Assembly: GCF_035207705.1 (NCBI RefSeq)
Contig: NZ_CP128187.1
Coordinates: 1,550,001-1,614,000, forward strand
Length of the DNA: 64,000 bases
Reading direction: 5' to 3'
Source of the DNA: Maribacter sp. BPC-D8
GTDB lineage: Bacteria > Bacteroidota > Bacteroidia > Flavobacteriales > Flavobacteriaceae
Positions 56,450-64,000 of this stretch are shown here, piece after piece. The notes under the pieces are model-generated. The model saw nothing but the letters and a program-made list of their open reading frames with translations, had not been told where the DNA came from and did no database searches. The position numbers and the translations under genes are program-made. Within the stretch, counting starts at the first letter, position 1, and each line of letters starts with the position of its first letter.

Positions 56450-57289
56450 TTACACCAATTTAAAGCTAATAGCGTCTCCGCCCTTCTTTTGTGCTAGAAT
56501 GCATATTGCCTTATCTGTTAATTGAACAGCCCTTAAGTATCCGCCAGTTGTCTGTCCGTCTTTCATAAGTACCATCAATTTACCTGCAGGTGTTAATTGT
56601 ACCGTACCAGGTATAGTTGCAGAAGTAAGCATTGAGTTCGTATGTGGTGCTATTGTTTCTGATAACTGATATGCCATTCTGTTATTCTCATGGGCGACAG
56701 TAAATGTTTTAGAGAAAATTTCTTCTAGCTGCTTATCGCTTAAAATATCAAATTCTGGTGCTTTATTTACCTCTAGAACCGTTTCGTCTAAAAATGACGC
56801 CACTTTAATTTCTGATATTTTCGGTTGAAAGTTTTCTACCACCGAAAAAGGAACCACATCATTATCGGTTAATCTATTGACTTTGGTAATAGGCTTATAA
56901 AAAGATCGACTACCTAATATTTCTTTAGAAGTAAAACCGCCCTTTACAGCAAGGTAAGATCTAAACCCTTTCTCTAAACGACCAAAAGAAAGGATATCAC
57001 CTTTTTCTATCATATAGACTTTATAATTCTGAATAGGTAAATTATTAAGTGTAGCAGACATTTTTGCACCACCAAGCGACATATATGTTTCTTTTTCGAA
57101 GATGAGCGTTGGCCCCGTCATAGTAATTTCCAATACGGCAGAAGACTCTTTATTCTCTAACAAAGAATTCACTTTAAATACCGTCATTTCATCCATTACT
57201 CCAGATACGGGTACTCCTTTATTTCTATAATGGAATCTACCTGCATCTTGTACTGTGGTGTAAAAACCTGCTTTTAGAACTTTAAGCAT
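56450..57289 (-). CDS. pxpC: 5-oxoprolinase subunit C
   Basis: 279 residues, one biotin-dependent-carboxylase-like (KipA/AHS2) domain. The opening VQDAGRFHYRNKGVPVSGVMD (here residues about 14-34) and the later ATIPGTVQLTPAGKLMVLMKDG are typical. With PxpA and PxpB it opens 5-oxoproline to glutamate at the cost of ATP. Its start overlaps pxpB by eight bases. Last gene of the operon. Confidence 0.92.
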   Translation of the reverse strand: MLKVLKAGFYTTVQDAGRFHYRNKGVPVSGVMDEMTVFKVNSLLENKESSAVLEITMTGPTLIFEKETYMSLGGAKMSATLNNLPIQNYKVYMIEKGDILSFGRLEKGFRSYLAVKGGFTSKEILGSRSFYKPITKVNRLTDNDVVPFSVVENFQPKISEIKVASFLDETVLEVNKAPEFDILSDKQLEEIFSKTFTVAHENNRMAYQLSETIAPHTNSMLTSATIPGTVQLTPAGKLMVLMKDGQTTGGYLRAVQLTDKAICILAQKKGGDAISFKLV

Positions 57290-58019
57290 CTATTTTAATT
57301 TTTTCAGGTTTATATATTCCCACTTCTGCTTCTATTCTATGAAGGTCATGTTCTGCTCTTGATATTTTGTAGAATTCAATTTTATCGCCAACGCTTACAA
57401 AACATGGATTCTCTTTGGATGCATCAAAAATAGGCACTGCACAATTTCCGATAATATTCCAACCTCCTGGTGATTCTTGTGGATAGATTCCTGCTTGTTT
57501 ACCTGCAATACCAACAGCGCCTTTAACAACTTTTGATCTTGGCGTAGCTTTTCTAGGCAATTCTAATTCTTTATTAATACCACCTAAATACATAAAGCCC
57601 GGTAAAAACCCAATACCGAATACTGTATAAGTAGCCCCAGTATGCAAGGCTATAATTTCTTCTTTTGTTTTATGAAAGTGATTGGCGACCTCTTCAAGGT
57701 CTAAACCAAATTCCAAATCATAACAAACTGGTAATCGCCATAGGTACCTATCTGGTTTTGGAGATTCTTTTAATTGCACATACCAGTTGTTTATATCAGC
57801 AGATAATTTCTGAAAATCGATCTGTTTTGTCCTATTAATAATTAAAAGTGAATTATAAGAAGGTACTAACTCCCACTCCTTATTCGTAAACACTTCTTTA
57901 TTTAAAAACCGTTCAAAATGTAATATTTTTTCTAATATGATTTCACTAACCTCATTTGGCCATTCAATTAAGACAGAATGCACTCCAAATGGTTTGATAT
58001 GTATTTTAGGGGAATTCAC
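57282..58019 (-). CDS. pxpB: 5-oxoprolinase subunit B
   Basis: 245 residues, KipI/AHS1 domain, near standard length. The conserved HTGATYTVFGIGFLPGFMYL (about 131-150) and the GGWNIIGNC loop are present. It forms the ATP-using complex with PxpC. It overlaps pxpA by four bases and pxpC by eight, so the subunits are tightly coupled. Older databases call such pairs allophanate hydrolase or KipI, but the pxpA neighbour settles it. Confidence 0.92.
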   Translation of the reverse strand: MNSPKIHIKPFGVHSVLIEWPNEVSEIILEKILHFERFLNKEVFTNKEWELVPSYNSLLIINRTKQIDFQKLSADINNWYVQLKESPKPDRYLWRLPVCYDLEFGLDLEEVANHFHKTKEEIIALHTGATYTVFGIGFLPGFMYLGGINKELELPRKATPRSKVVKGAVGIAGKQAGIYPQESPGGWNIIGNCAVPIFDASKENPCFVSVGDKIEFYKISRAEHDLHRIEAEVGIYKPEKIKIDA

Positions 58020-58759
58020 GATTTTACGAGTAGATTATGATGTGGTAATTCATTTGAAAGATACGCCAAAATTTGCAATGCCGAAGGTGTATCACCATGA
58101 ATACAATAGGTATTTGCGATAATAGGAATATTATCTCCACTCACCGTTTTTACCTCATTTTCGTTATACATTCTTAATAGATGAGCCAAAACCTCTTTAC
58201 CTTCGGTTATTAAGGCATTACTTTCTTTTCTAGACACTAAACTTAAATCAGTATTGTAATTTCTATCAGCGAAGGCTTCAACCAAGACTTTAAATCCGTT
58301 TTCTAATGCCAATCTTTGAATAACACTACAAAAAGGAACATATAATACTGCGCCTTTTTTGAATTCTTCTATACCAGTCAAAAACGTTTTCGCTAGATGT
58401 TCATCTTTAGCGATATCATTATAAAGTGCTCCGTGCGGTTTAATATGATTCAATTCAACATCCATCTGACTACATAAAGACATAAACAACTGCATTTGTT
58501 GTTTTATACTTTGGATTAATTCATCGTCGGACAAGTTCATTGAGACACGGCCAAAATTTTCTTTATCAGGATAGGATGGATGCGCACCTACCTTTACATT
58601 ATACTTCTTGGCCAACTCTAAACAGAACACTATACTCTCTTTAGAACCCGCATGACCACCACAAGCAATATTGCAAGAACTAATGAGTGGAAATAGCGCT
58701 TCTTCATTACCTACACCTTCCCCTACATCACAATTAATATCTATAGTTCTTTTCGCCAT
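58016..58759 (-). CDS. pxpA: 5-oxoprolinase subunit A (LamB/YcsF family)
   Basis: 247 residues, standard length. DINCDVGEGVGNEE (7-20), CNIACGGHAGS (about 29-39) and HIKPHGALYND (about 104-114) are the family motifs. Together with PxpBC it recovers glutamate from 5-oxoproline, a damage product of glutamine and glutathione. Its ATG directly abuts the transporter stop. Confidence 0.93.
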   Translation of the reverse strand: MAKRTIDINCDVGEGVGNEEALFPLISSCNIACGGHAGSKESIVFCLELAKKYNVKVGAHPSYPDKENFGRVSMNLSDDELIQSIKQQMQLFMSLCSQMDVELNHIKPHGALYNDIAKDEHLAKTFLTGIEEFKKGAVLYVPFCSVIQRLALENGFKVLVEAFADRNYNTDLSLVSRKESNALITEGKEVLAHLLRMYNENEVKTVSGDNIPIIANTYCIHGDTPSALQILAYLSNELPHHNLLVKS

Positions 58760-59953
58760 TTACAAAACACCTAATACTGTTAGTATACTTTTAGCACCCA
58801 ATAAAACGGAAAGCAGAATAATCAGTCCTCCGAATATATTCTGCATCATGTTATTCTTATATTCTCCCATCACTCCCGTTCTATTTACAACCCACAATAA
58901 AAAGACTGCAATTATAGGTAGCAACAAGCCATTGGTAATCTGGGCGAATTTTATAATCTCAATAGGTTTAATTCCGAAGGATAAAAAGAATACTCCCAAT
59001 ATTAGAATCATTATCCATATCATTCTAAACTTAGCATCTTTAAACCCTGCATTCCACCCAAAACAACTATTTGCAACATAGGCAGCAGCCAAAGGTGCAG
59101 TAATAGCAGAGGTAATACCGGCAGCAAACATACCTATACCTAAAAAGTACAAAGCAGCAGAACCATATAAAGGTTCTAGGGCTTTTGCCATATCCATAAC
59201 ATTATTTACCTCTGTAGAGTTTATAGCCGCAGCAGATATAATTATACTGACAGAAACGAGTCCGCCTAAAATAATTGAAACCAAGGTATCCCGCTTAGCC
59301 AATTTTAAATCATCTTTAGATTTCCACTTCTCACTTACCAATGCTGCATGCAGAAATAGATTATAAGGTACTACGGTAGTACCAACCAAGGCGATTATGG
59401 TAAGAATACCTTTTTCAGGGATTGTAGGCATGAACAACCCTTTAATAAGCTCCCACACATCTGGCTTTGTCAAAATTGCCGTCATTACAAACGATAAACT
59501 CATAATAAGTACAAGTACAATAAACACTTTCTCTAATGACTTGTAACTGCCCAAATACAATAGTACAAAAGCCAATCCGCCTAATATAAAAGGATATAGA
59601 TTACTATACTCCATACCAAACAAAGCTTCCATACCTAAGGTGGCACCACCTATATTACCTGCTTCATAAGAAGCATTACCAATAATAATAGCAGAAAAGA
59701 TAAGAGCTATGACGCTATTACGAATCCAGGGGTTATGTAGCTCTTGTTTGATTACATCTGCCAATCCCTTCTGGGTTACGATACCTAAACGGGCAGACAT
59801 TTCTTGAAGAACATAGGTCGCTATAATAGATAACAACATGGCCCACAGCAAACTAAATCCAAAATTGACACCTGCCAAGGTACATGCCGTAACCGTACCA
59901 GGACCAATAAACGCTGCGGCTACCAGTACACCCGGACCTAATTTCTTAAACAT
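58760..59953 (-). CDS. Nramp-fold transporter lacking the metal-binding residues
   Basis: 397 residues with about 11 hydrophobic helices and the Nramp fold. The start GPGVLVAAAFIGPGT aligns with the Nramp helix 1, where the metal-binding DPGN should be; it reads GPGT (17-20), so the Asp and Asn are gone. In helix 6 the usual MPH reads VPY (195-197). The helix 6 remainder NLFLHAALV is well kept. It therefore cannot bind manganese or iron the usual way. It directly precedes pxpA with no gap. Import of 5-oxoproline or a related amino acid is a plausible inference, not shown. Confidence 0.82.
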   Translation of the reverse strand: MFKKLGPGVLVAAAFIGPGTVTACTLAGVNFGFSLLWAMLLSIIATYVLQEMSARLGIVTQKGLADVIKQELHNPWIRNSVIALIFSAIIIGNASYEAGNIGGATLGMEALFGMEYSNLYPFILGGLAFVLLYLGSYKSLEKVFIVLVLIMSLSFVMTAILTKPDVWELIKGLFMPTIPEKGILTIIALVGTTVVPYNLFLHAALVSEKWKSKDDLKLAKRDTLVSIILGGLVSVSIIISAAAINSTEVNNVMDMAKALEPLYGSAALYFLGIGMFAAGITSAITAPLAAAYVANSCFGWNAGFKDAKFRMIWIMILILGVFFLSFGIKPIEIIKFAQITNGLLLPIIAVFLLWVVNRTGVMGEYKNNMMQNIFGGLIILLSVLLGAKSILTVLGVL

Positions 59954-60047
59954 GTAGTAAAATTATCGTTCTTGTAAATATAATTGGTTAATCTGAATTT
60001 TCTCACCATACCCAGAATCAATTTCACCACAATTTTAACATTTCAAA

Positions 60048-60101
60048 ATGCCGTTCATCTAAAAAAATGCAGTTCGTCTAAAACTTGGATGTCGTTCATC
60101 G
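60048..60101. repeat. Three direct repeats of ATGCCGTTCATCT type
   Basis: Copies start at 60048, 60067 and 60089: ATGCCGTTCATCT, ATGCAGTTCGTCT and ATGTCGTTCATCG. The periods of 19 and 22 bases put them on one face of the helix. The core (C/A)GTTC(A/G)T resembles LytTR-type binding sites. They lie between the divergent transporter and zinc-ribbon genes. Confidence 0.55.
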
Positions 60102-60167
60102 AGATTACATACTAATCCAAAAATAAGTGGGTTATAGCTATCCCCAAACCTTAAACTTAACCTATTA

Positions 60168-60614
60168 ATGATTTGCTTAGAATGTAACAAAGAACTCGGT
60201 TATTTAGACCACAAAAATGCAATGGAGAGTGCTGGCGTAGAGCTTTGCATGAAGCACCATGAACGTATTAAGTTATTGATCAATAAACACAATACACCTT
60301 TAGAAGCTATTCAGCTCTATTATGCGCTGAAAGAAGCTGGTGTAAACCCCATGTTAGAATGGTGGGATGGTAAAAAATCTATCGATATCGCCATTTCTCG
60401 TGTAAAACTTAATATTGAAATTGACTCTGAATATGATAAGCTGACCGAACATGAGGCTATCAACAATTTAGAAGAAGCGATGCACTCCTTTAAAAATGGA
60501 TTTACAACCATTAGAATTCCGCATATCGTAGTACGGTATTACTTAAATGAAACCGTAAACAATATCATCGGAATAATGCAAGGTCTAAAAGCCAACATTA
60601 AAGTTATTAACTAA
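60168..60614 (+). CDS. Zinc-ribbon protein with DUF559/Vsr-like nuclease fold
   Basis: 148 residues. Cys3, Cys6, Cys27 and His30/His31 form a likely zinc ribbon. From about 63 to 145 the order of elements matches Vsr/DUF559-type nucleases: SIDIAI with Asp73, NIEIDSE with Glu84 and Asp86, then a helix and the closing strand FTTIRIPHIVV. This is the D...ExD layout of that restriction-endonuclease-like fold. It may cut or bind DNA; no target is known. The GldL-like gene starts ten bases after its stop. Confidence 0.65.
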   Translation: MICLECNKELGYLDHKNAMESAGVELCMKHHERIKLLINKHNTPLEAIQLYYALKEAGVNPMLEWWDGKKSIDIAISRVKLNIEIDSEYDKLTEHEAINNLEEAMHSFKNGFTTIRIPHIVVRYYLNETVNNIIGIMQGLKANIKVIN

Positions 60615-60624
60615 AAAACCAGAT

Positions 60625-61188
60625 ATGGAAAATTCTAAAAAAGCATTTAGAAATCCGATTAGAGCAGCAATAGCCACACTTTTAATGGGTGTGGTAATGC
60701 GAATACTACACTGGCCGTTTTCTGAAGGAATTATTTTCATCTCTTTTGCAGCGATTCTTGTACTATACGGATTACGCTTTTTGAAAAAGGAAGAAAAAAA
60801 GACCGTCGATTTAATTAAAATGGCATTGGTACTTTTCTGGACGACCAACGGACTTTTAACAATTTTAGATTTTACCCATACGCTGTTTTTTCAAATTGGT
60901 ACCGCATTTACTTTCATTGCATGGTTTGCGATGGAAGGCACCTCTTACTTTATGTCTAAAGAAGATGGTGTTAAGAATAGCACGACCGAAATTATATGGA
61001 ATTTTGTCATGGTAATCGGTGTAATTACCCTTATCTGTGGTGGTCTCATGAAATTATTAAGTTGGGATTACGCAATACCAACCCTTACACTTGGTCTAAC
61101 CATTGTTACCAGTTACATACTTAAAGATATTTTTACAGCACCAAATAACAACGAAGACGATATTAATAATGAAGAGTTGTATTCATAA
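60625..61188 (+). CDS. GldL-like membrane protein
   Basis: 187 residues with five or six hydrophobic helices and an acidic tail. RILHWPF (about 26-32) and the later MKLLSWD (about 143-149) echo the (K/R)-xx-HWP motif I recall from GldL, the gliding/type IX secretion motor protein, but here the chain lacks the GldL cytoplasmic domain. The gldKLMN genes are not nearby. It is probably co-transcribed with the zinc-ribbon gene. Function unknown. Confidence 0.65.
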   Translation: MENSKKAFRNPIRAAIATLLMGVVMRILHWPFSEGIIFISFAAILVLYGLRFLKKEEKKTVDLIKMALVLFWTTNGLLTILDFTHTLFFQIGTAFTFIAWFAMEGTSYFMSKEDGVKNSTTEIIWNFVMVIGVITLICGGLMKLLSWDYAIPTLTLGLTIVTSYILKDIFTAPNNNEDDINNEELYS

Positions 61189-61366
61189 TTAATAAAATTA
61201 GTTCTAGTTCACGGTTTTATTGATAAGAAAAGCAAAACAACAACTTGCTAAACAGGCGTCAAATTTTAAATCTCGAATAACGAATAAAAAAATACTGCCC
61301 CAGTGTATTAAACTAAGCTTATTATAGTCTATTTATTGTATCTTTTACCTACTAAAGAGATGATAA

Positions 61367-62482
61367 ATGAACAACTTTGACCGAAGACAATGGCTTAAAA
61401 CTGCGGGACTATCTAGTGGCTTTACTTTCTTAGGCGGATTTAGTGCCTTAGCTATACCTACCAAAAATTCTTATCCTACAATAGAGAAAGGTATTGCAAA
61501 ATTAAATTCTAACGAAAATCCGTACGGACCATCAAAAGCAGTTAGAGATGTTATAACCAAATCTTTAGATATTGCATGTAGATACCCTTCTATTGTTTTA
61601 CGTCCTTTAGTAGAACAAATAGCTCAAAAAGAAGGAGTAACAAAAGACCATATTGTAATAACAGGAGGCTCGACCGAAGGCTTAAAAGCAGCTGGTATGA
61701 CTTACGGAATAAATGGCGGAGAAATCATTGCTGCCGATCCCACGTTTCAATCATTAATGACCTATGCCGAAAATTTTGGAGCAACAGTTCATCGTGTTCC
61801 GGTAGATGCAAATATGGGCCATGATTTAGTTGAAATGGAAAAACGTATTACTTCCAAAACGGGTTTGATTTTCATTTGCAACCCCAATAACCCAACAGGT
61901 ACATTATTAGATAAAAATAAGCTGCGAGATTTCTGTTCTTCGGCTAGTAAAAGAACAATGGTTTTTAGTGATGAAGCTTATTATGATTTTATTACCGAAC
62001 CCGACTACCCTTCTATGATAGAATTGGTAAAAGAGAACATGAATGTTATCGTCTCAAAAACATTTTCAAAGGTATATGGTCTTGCTGGTTTACGTATTGG
62101 ATACTTGGTAGCTAGACCAGATATAGCCACCAGATTAAAGAAAAACGTAATGGCGATGACCAATATTCTAGCCATTGAAGCAGCAAAAGAGGCTTTAAGA
62201 GATGATGAATTTTACAAATTTAGTGTCGCTAAAAATGTAGAAGCAAAGAATATTATTTATAAGACGTTAACTGATTTAAACTTAGAACACCAAAAGTCGC
62301 ATACCAACTTTGTTTTCTTTAAAACAGGACGACCCATTTCTGAAATGATTGTAGCCATGAAAAAAGAGAATGTTCTTATAGGTAGACCTTTCCCTCCTTT
62401 TACCGATTGGGCACGTATTAGTACAGGAACAATCGAAGAAGTAAAGCAATTTGATAAAGCACTCAGAAAGGTAATGGGCTAA
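61367..62482 (+). CDS. Tat-exported histidinol-phosphate-aminotransferase-like PLP enzyme
   Basis: 371 residues. The N-terminus DRRQWLKTAG followed by a hydrophobic stretch (14-30) is a twin-arginine signal. The fold type I aminotransferase body has NSNENPYGPS (47-56), CNPNNPTGTL (171-180), SDEAYYDF with Asp202, and the PLP lysine Lys235 in FSKVYGLAGLRIGY. All catalytic residues look intact, so it would fold with PLP in the cytoplasm and then be exported. It is HisC-like in sequence, but no his genes are near, so the periplasmic substrate is unknown. Confidence 0.85.
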   Translation: MNNFDRRQWLKTAGLSSGFTFLGGFSALAIPTKNSYPTIEKGIAKLNSNENPYGPSKAVRDVITKSLDIACRYPSIVLRPLVEQIAQKEGVTKDHIVITGGSTEGLKAAGMTYGINGGEIIAADPTFQSLMTYAENFGATVHRVPVDANMGHDLVEMEKRITSKTGLIFICNPNNPTGTLLDKNKLRDFCSSASKRTMVFSDEAYYDFITEPDYPSMIELVKENMNVIVSKTFSKVYGLAGLRIGYLVARPDIATRLKKNVMAMTNILAIEAAKEALRDDEFYKFSVAKNVEAKNIIYKTLTDLNLEHQKSHTNFVFFKTGRPISEMIVAMKKENVLIGRPFPPFTDWARISTGTIEEVKQFDKALRKVMG

Positions 62483-62486
62483 CTAA

Positions 62487-64000
62487 TTACCCTAACCAAC
62501 CTTCTCTATCTAAACTCCTATATTGAATGGCCTCTGAAATATGGTCGCCATTCAATTTCTGCTCTCCAGCTAAATCAGCAATAGTTCTTGCTACCTTAAG
62601 TATTCTATCATAAGCCCTAGCGGAAAGATTTAATCGCTCCATCGCATTTTTCAATAATGCCTTAGACTTATCATCTAATTTGCAATGAGTACGAATTTGT
62701 TTTGTATTCATTTGAGCATTGTAATGCACATTTTCTAACCCCTCGAATCTTACTGTTTGTAATTCTCTTCCTGCAGTAACACGTTTTCTAATTTCAACAC
62801 TCCCCTCTCCTTTTCTTTCTTCGGATAGTTTTTCAAACGGAACTGGAGTAACCTCAATATGAATATCGATACGATCCAAAAGCGGACCAGATATTTTACT
62901 TAAATACCGTTGCATTTCAGCAGGTGATGAAGTTACGGGAGCATCTGGATCATTGAAATACCCACCCGGACTAGGATTCATACTAGCCACTAACATAAAA
63001 CTACTTGGGTAAGTTACCGTAAAACGCGCACGAGAAATTGTTACCTCTCTATCTTCTAAAGGCTGACGCATAACCTCCAACACACCACGTTTAAATTCAG
63101 GTAATTCATCTAAGAATAACACGCCGTTATGAGAAAGAGAAATTTCTCCTGGTTGTGGATATGAACCTCCACCAACTAAAGCGACGTCAGATATTGTGTG
63201 ATGAGGACTTCTAAATGGTCTCTGGCTCATTAACCCCATATTCTTTATTTTACCAACTACACTATGTATTTTAGTGGTTTCTAAAGCTTCATGCAAAGTC
63301 ATTGGTGGCAAAATAGAAGGTAACCGCTTTGCTAACATGGTTTTACCAGCACCTGGTGGACCAATCAAAATTATATTATGTCCGCCTGCTGCGGCTATTT
63401 CCATACAACGTTTAATACTTTCTTGTCCCTTAACATCAGAAAAATCAAATTCTGGGAAATCTAAATTCTTATAAAACTCTTCTCTAGTATCTATAATAGT
63501 TTGCTCAAGCGGAGTGCCTTGATCAAAGAACTCTAATACTTGTTTAATATTATCAATGCCGTATACTTTCAAATCTCCAACAATAGCAGCTTCTTTGGCA
63601 TTTGCCGTTGGCAAAATGAATCCGACAAATCCTTCTTGCTGTGCTTTTATAGCTATAGGCAATGCTCCTGTTATTGGTTGTAAACTACCATCTAAAGACA
63701 GTTCGCCCATGATGATATACTTCTCAATATTTTCAGATTTAATTTGACTAGATGCGGCCAAAATTCCGATAGCCAAGGTAAGATCATACGCAGAACCTTC
63801 TTTTCGAAGATCTGCAGGTGCCATATTTATAGTGATTTTTTTACCGGGAATTTTATAACCGTTATTCTGTAATGCAGCAGCTATTCTATAATTACTTTCT
63901 TTAATAGCATTATCGGGCAACCCTACTAAATGATAACCAATTCCCTTGTCGATATTTACTTCCACAATTATTGTTGTGGCCTCAACACCAAATACTGCAC
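62487..64000 (-). CDS. YifB family Mg-chelatase-like AAA ATPase, 5' end missing
   Basis: The frame runs off the right edge and the start codon is outside; the GTG at 63965 is internal. The N-terminal Lon-substrate-binding-like/ChlI domain begins with the conserved GIGYHLVGLPD. The AAA+ motor has Walker A GPPGAGKT (about 205-212 of the visible part) and Walker B LFLDELPEF; the C-terminal domain closes with the ADLAGEQ motif. This is the YifB/ComM group, linked in other bacteria to branch migration in natural transformation. It converges on the aminotransferase gene with four bases between the stops. Confidence 0.92.
   Translation of the reverse strand, partial: AVFGVEATTIIVEVNIDKGIGYHLVGLPDNAIKESNYRIAAALQNNGYKIPGKKITINMAPADLRKEGSAYDLTLAIGILAASSQIKSENIEKYIIMGELSLDGSLQPITGALPIAIKAQQEGFVGFILPTANAKEAAIVGDLKVYGIDNIKQVLEFFDQGTPLEQTIIDTREEFYKNLDFPEFDFSDVKGQESIKRCMEIAAAGGHNIILIGPPGAGKTMLAKRLPSILPPMTLHEALETTKIHSVVGKIKNMGLMSQRPFRSPHHTISDVALVGGGSYPQPGEISLSHNGVLFLDELPEFKRGVLEVMRQPLEDREVTISRARFTVTYPSSFMLVASMNPSPGGYFNDPDAPVTSSPAEMQRYLSKISGPLLDRIDIHIEVTPVPFEKLSEERKGEGSVEIRKRVTAGRELQTVRFEGLENVHYNAQMNTKQIRTHCKLDDKSKALLKNAMERLNLSARAYDRILKVARTIADLAGEQKLNGDHISEAIQYRSLDREGWLG

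Noticed and set aside
63274..63747. Open frames antisense to yifB
   Set aside because: They lie wholly within the well-supported yifB coding region and show no known motif; the same holds for other antisense frames over leuC, ilvB, gapN, uvrD and pxp genes.

Overview
This AT-rich window reads as chromosome of a marine member of the Flavobacteriaceae (Bacteroidota). Pointers are the Bacteroidota promoter box TAnnTTTG in front of many genes, a TonB-dependent receptor with an N-terminal CarboxypepD-type domain, a fused two-subunit 2-oxoacid dehydrogenase E1, a GldL-like membrane protein, NADP-dependent GapN, and a laminarinase-type GH16 lipoprotein plus mannitol dehydrogenase, which suit life on algal storage carbohydrate. 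No tRNA, rRNA, insertion sequence, prophage or CRISPR array was seen. Both edges cut a gene.

Layout. 1-4.2 kb: tail of a secreted protein, then an NCS1-type permease overlapping mannitol 2-dehydrogenase. 4.2-8.2 kb: a signalling island with a TerB-like protein, a PAS-PAS histidine kinase with FixL-like haem-site residues, a receiver fused to a CRP/FNR-type DNA-binding module, and a universal stress protein, with TGATnnnnATCA palindromes at two promoters. 8.3-17.3 kb: uvrA, a LOG-family protein, a catalytically dead M1-like protein with a probable C-terminal barrel, and the fused E1. 17.5-25.4 kb: doxX, holA, an HsdR_N-like protein, a GT2 glycosyltransferase and an OmpA lipoprotein, then uvrD-GH16-tsaC on the minus strand. 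25.5-35.7 kb: an exported M20 amidohydrolase, an FMN glutamate-synthase-like protein with a terminator-like palindrome in its first codons, a degenerate OmpA paralogue, patatin and M1 aminopeptidase, and recG. 35.9-40.9 kb: leuCDAB. 40.9-48.4 kb: serine hydrolase, MFS exporter, TonB receptor and TPR-like partner under matching promoters, and gapN. 48.4-56.1 kb: ilvD-ilvB-methyltransferase-ilvN-ilvC-ilvA. 56.4-60 kb: 5-oxoprolinase pxpABC behind an Nramp-fold transporter without metal ligands. 60-64 kb: a nuclease-like zinc-ribbon protein, a GldL-like protein, a Tat-exported aminotransferase and yifB.

How the genes work together. The leu and ilv clusters together cover most branched-chain amino acid synthesis, and the fused E1 probably handles 2-oxoacids. 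The most interesting regulatory logic is the 4.6-8.2 kb island, which looks like a compact FixL-FixJ/FixK oxygen or redox circuit: the receiver protein keeps the Glu and Arg that read TGA half-sites, and the same half-sites occur at identical spacing to the -7 boxes of the usp and TerB-like genes. A second regulatory find is a pair of 21-bp-phased direct repeats placed identically before the TonB receptor and its partner. All functions are read from sequence motifs and remembered family features; no search was run.
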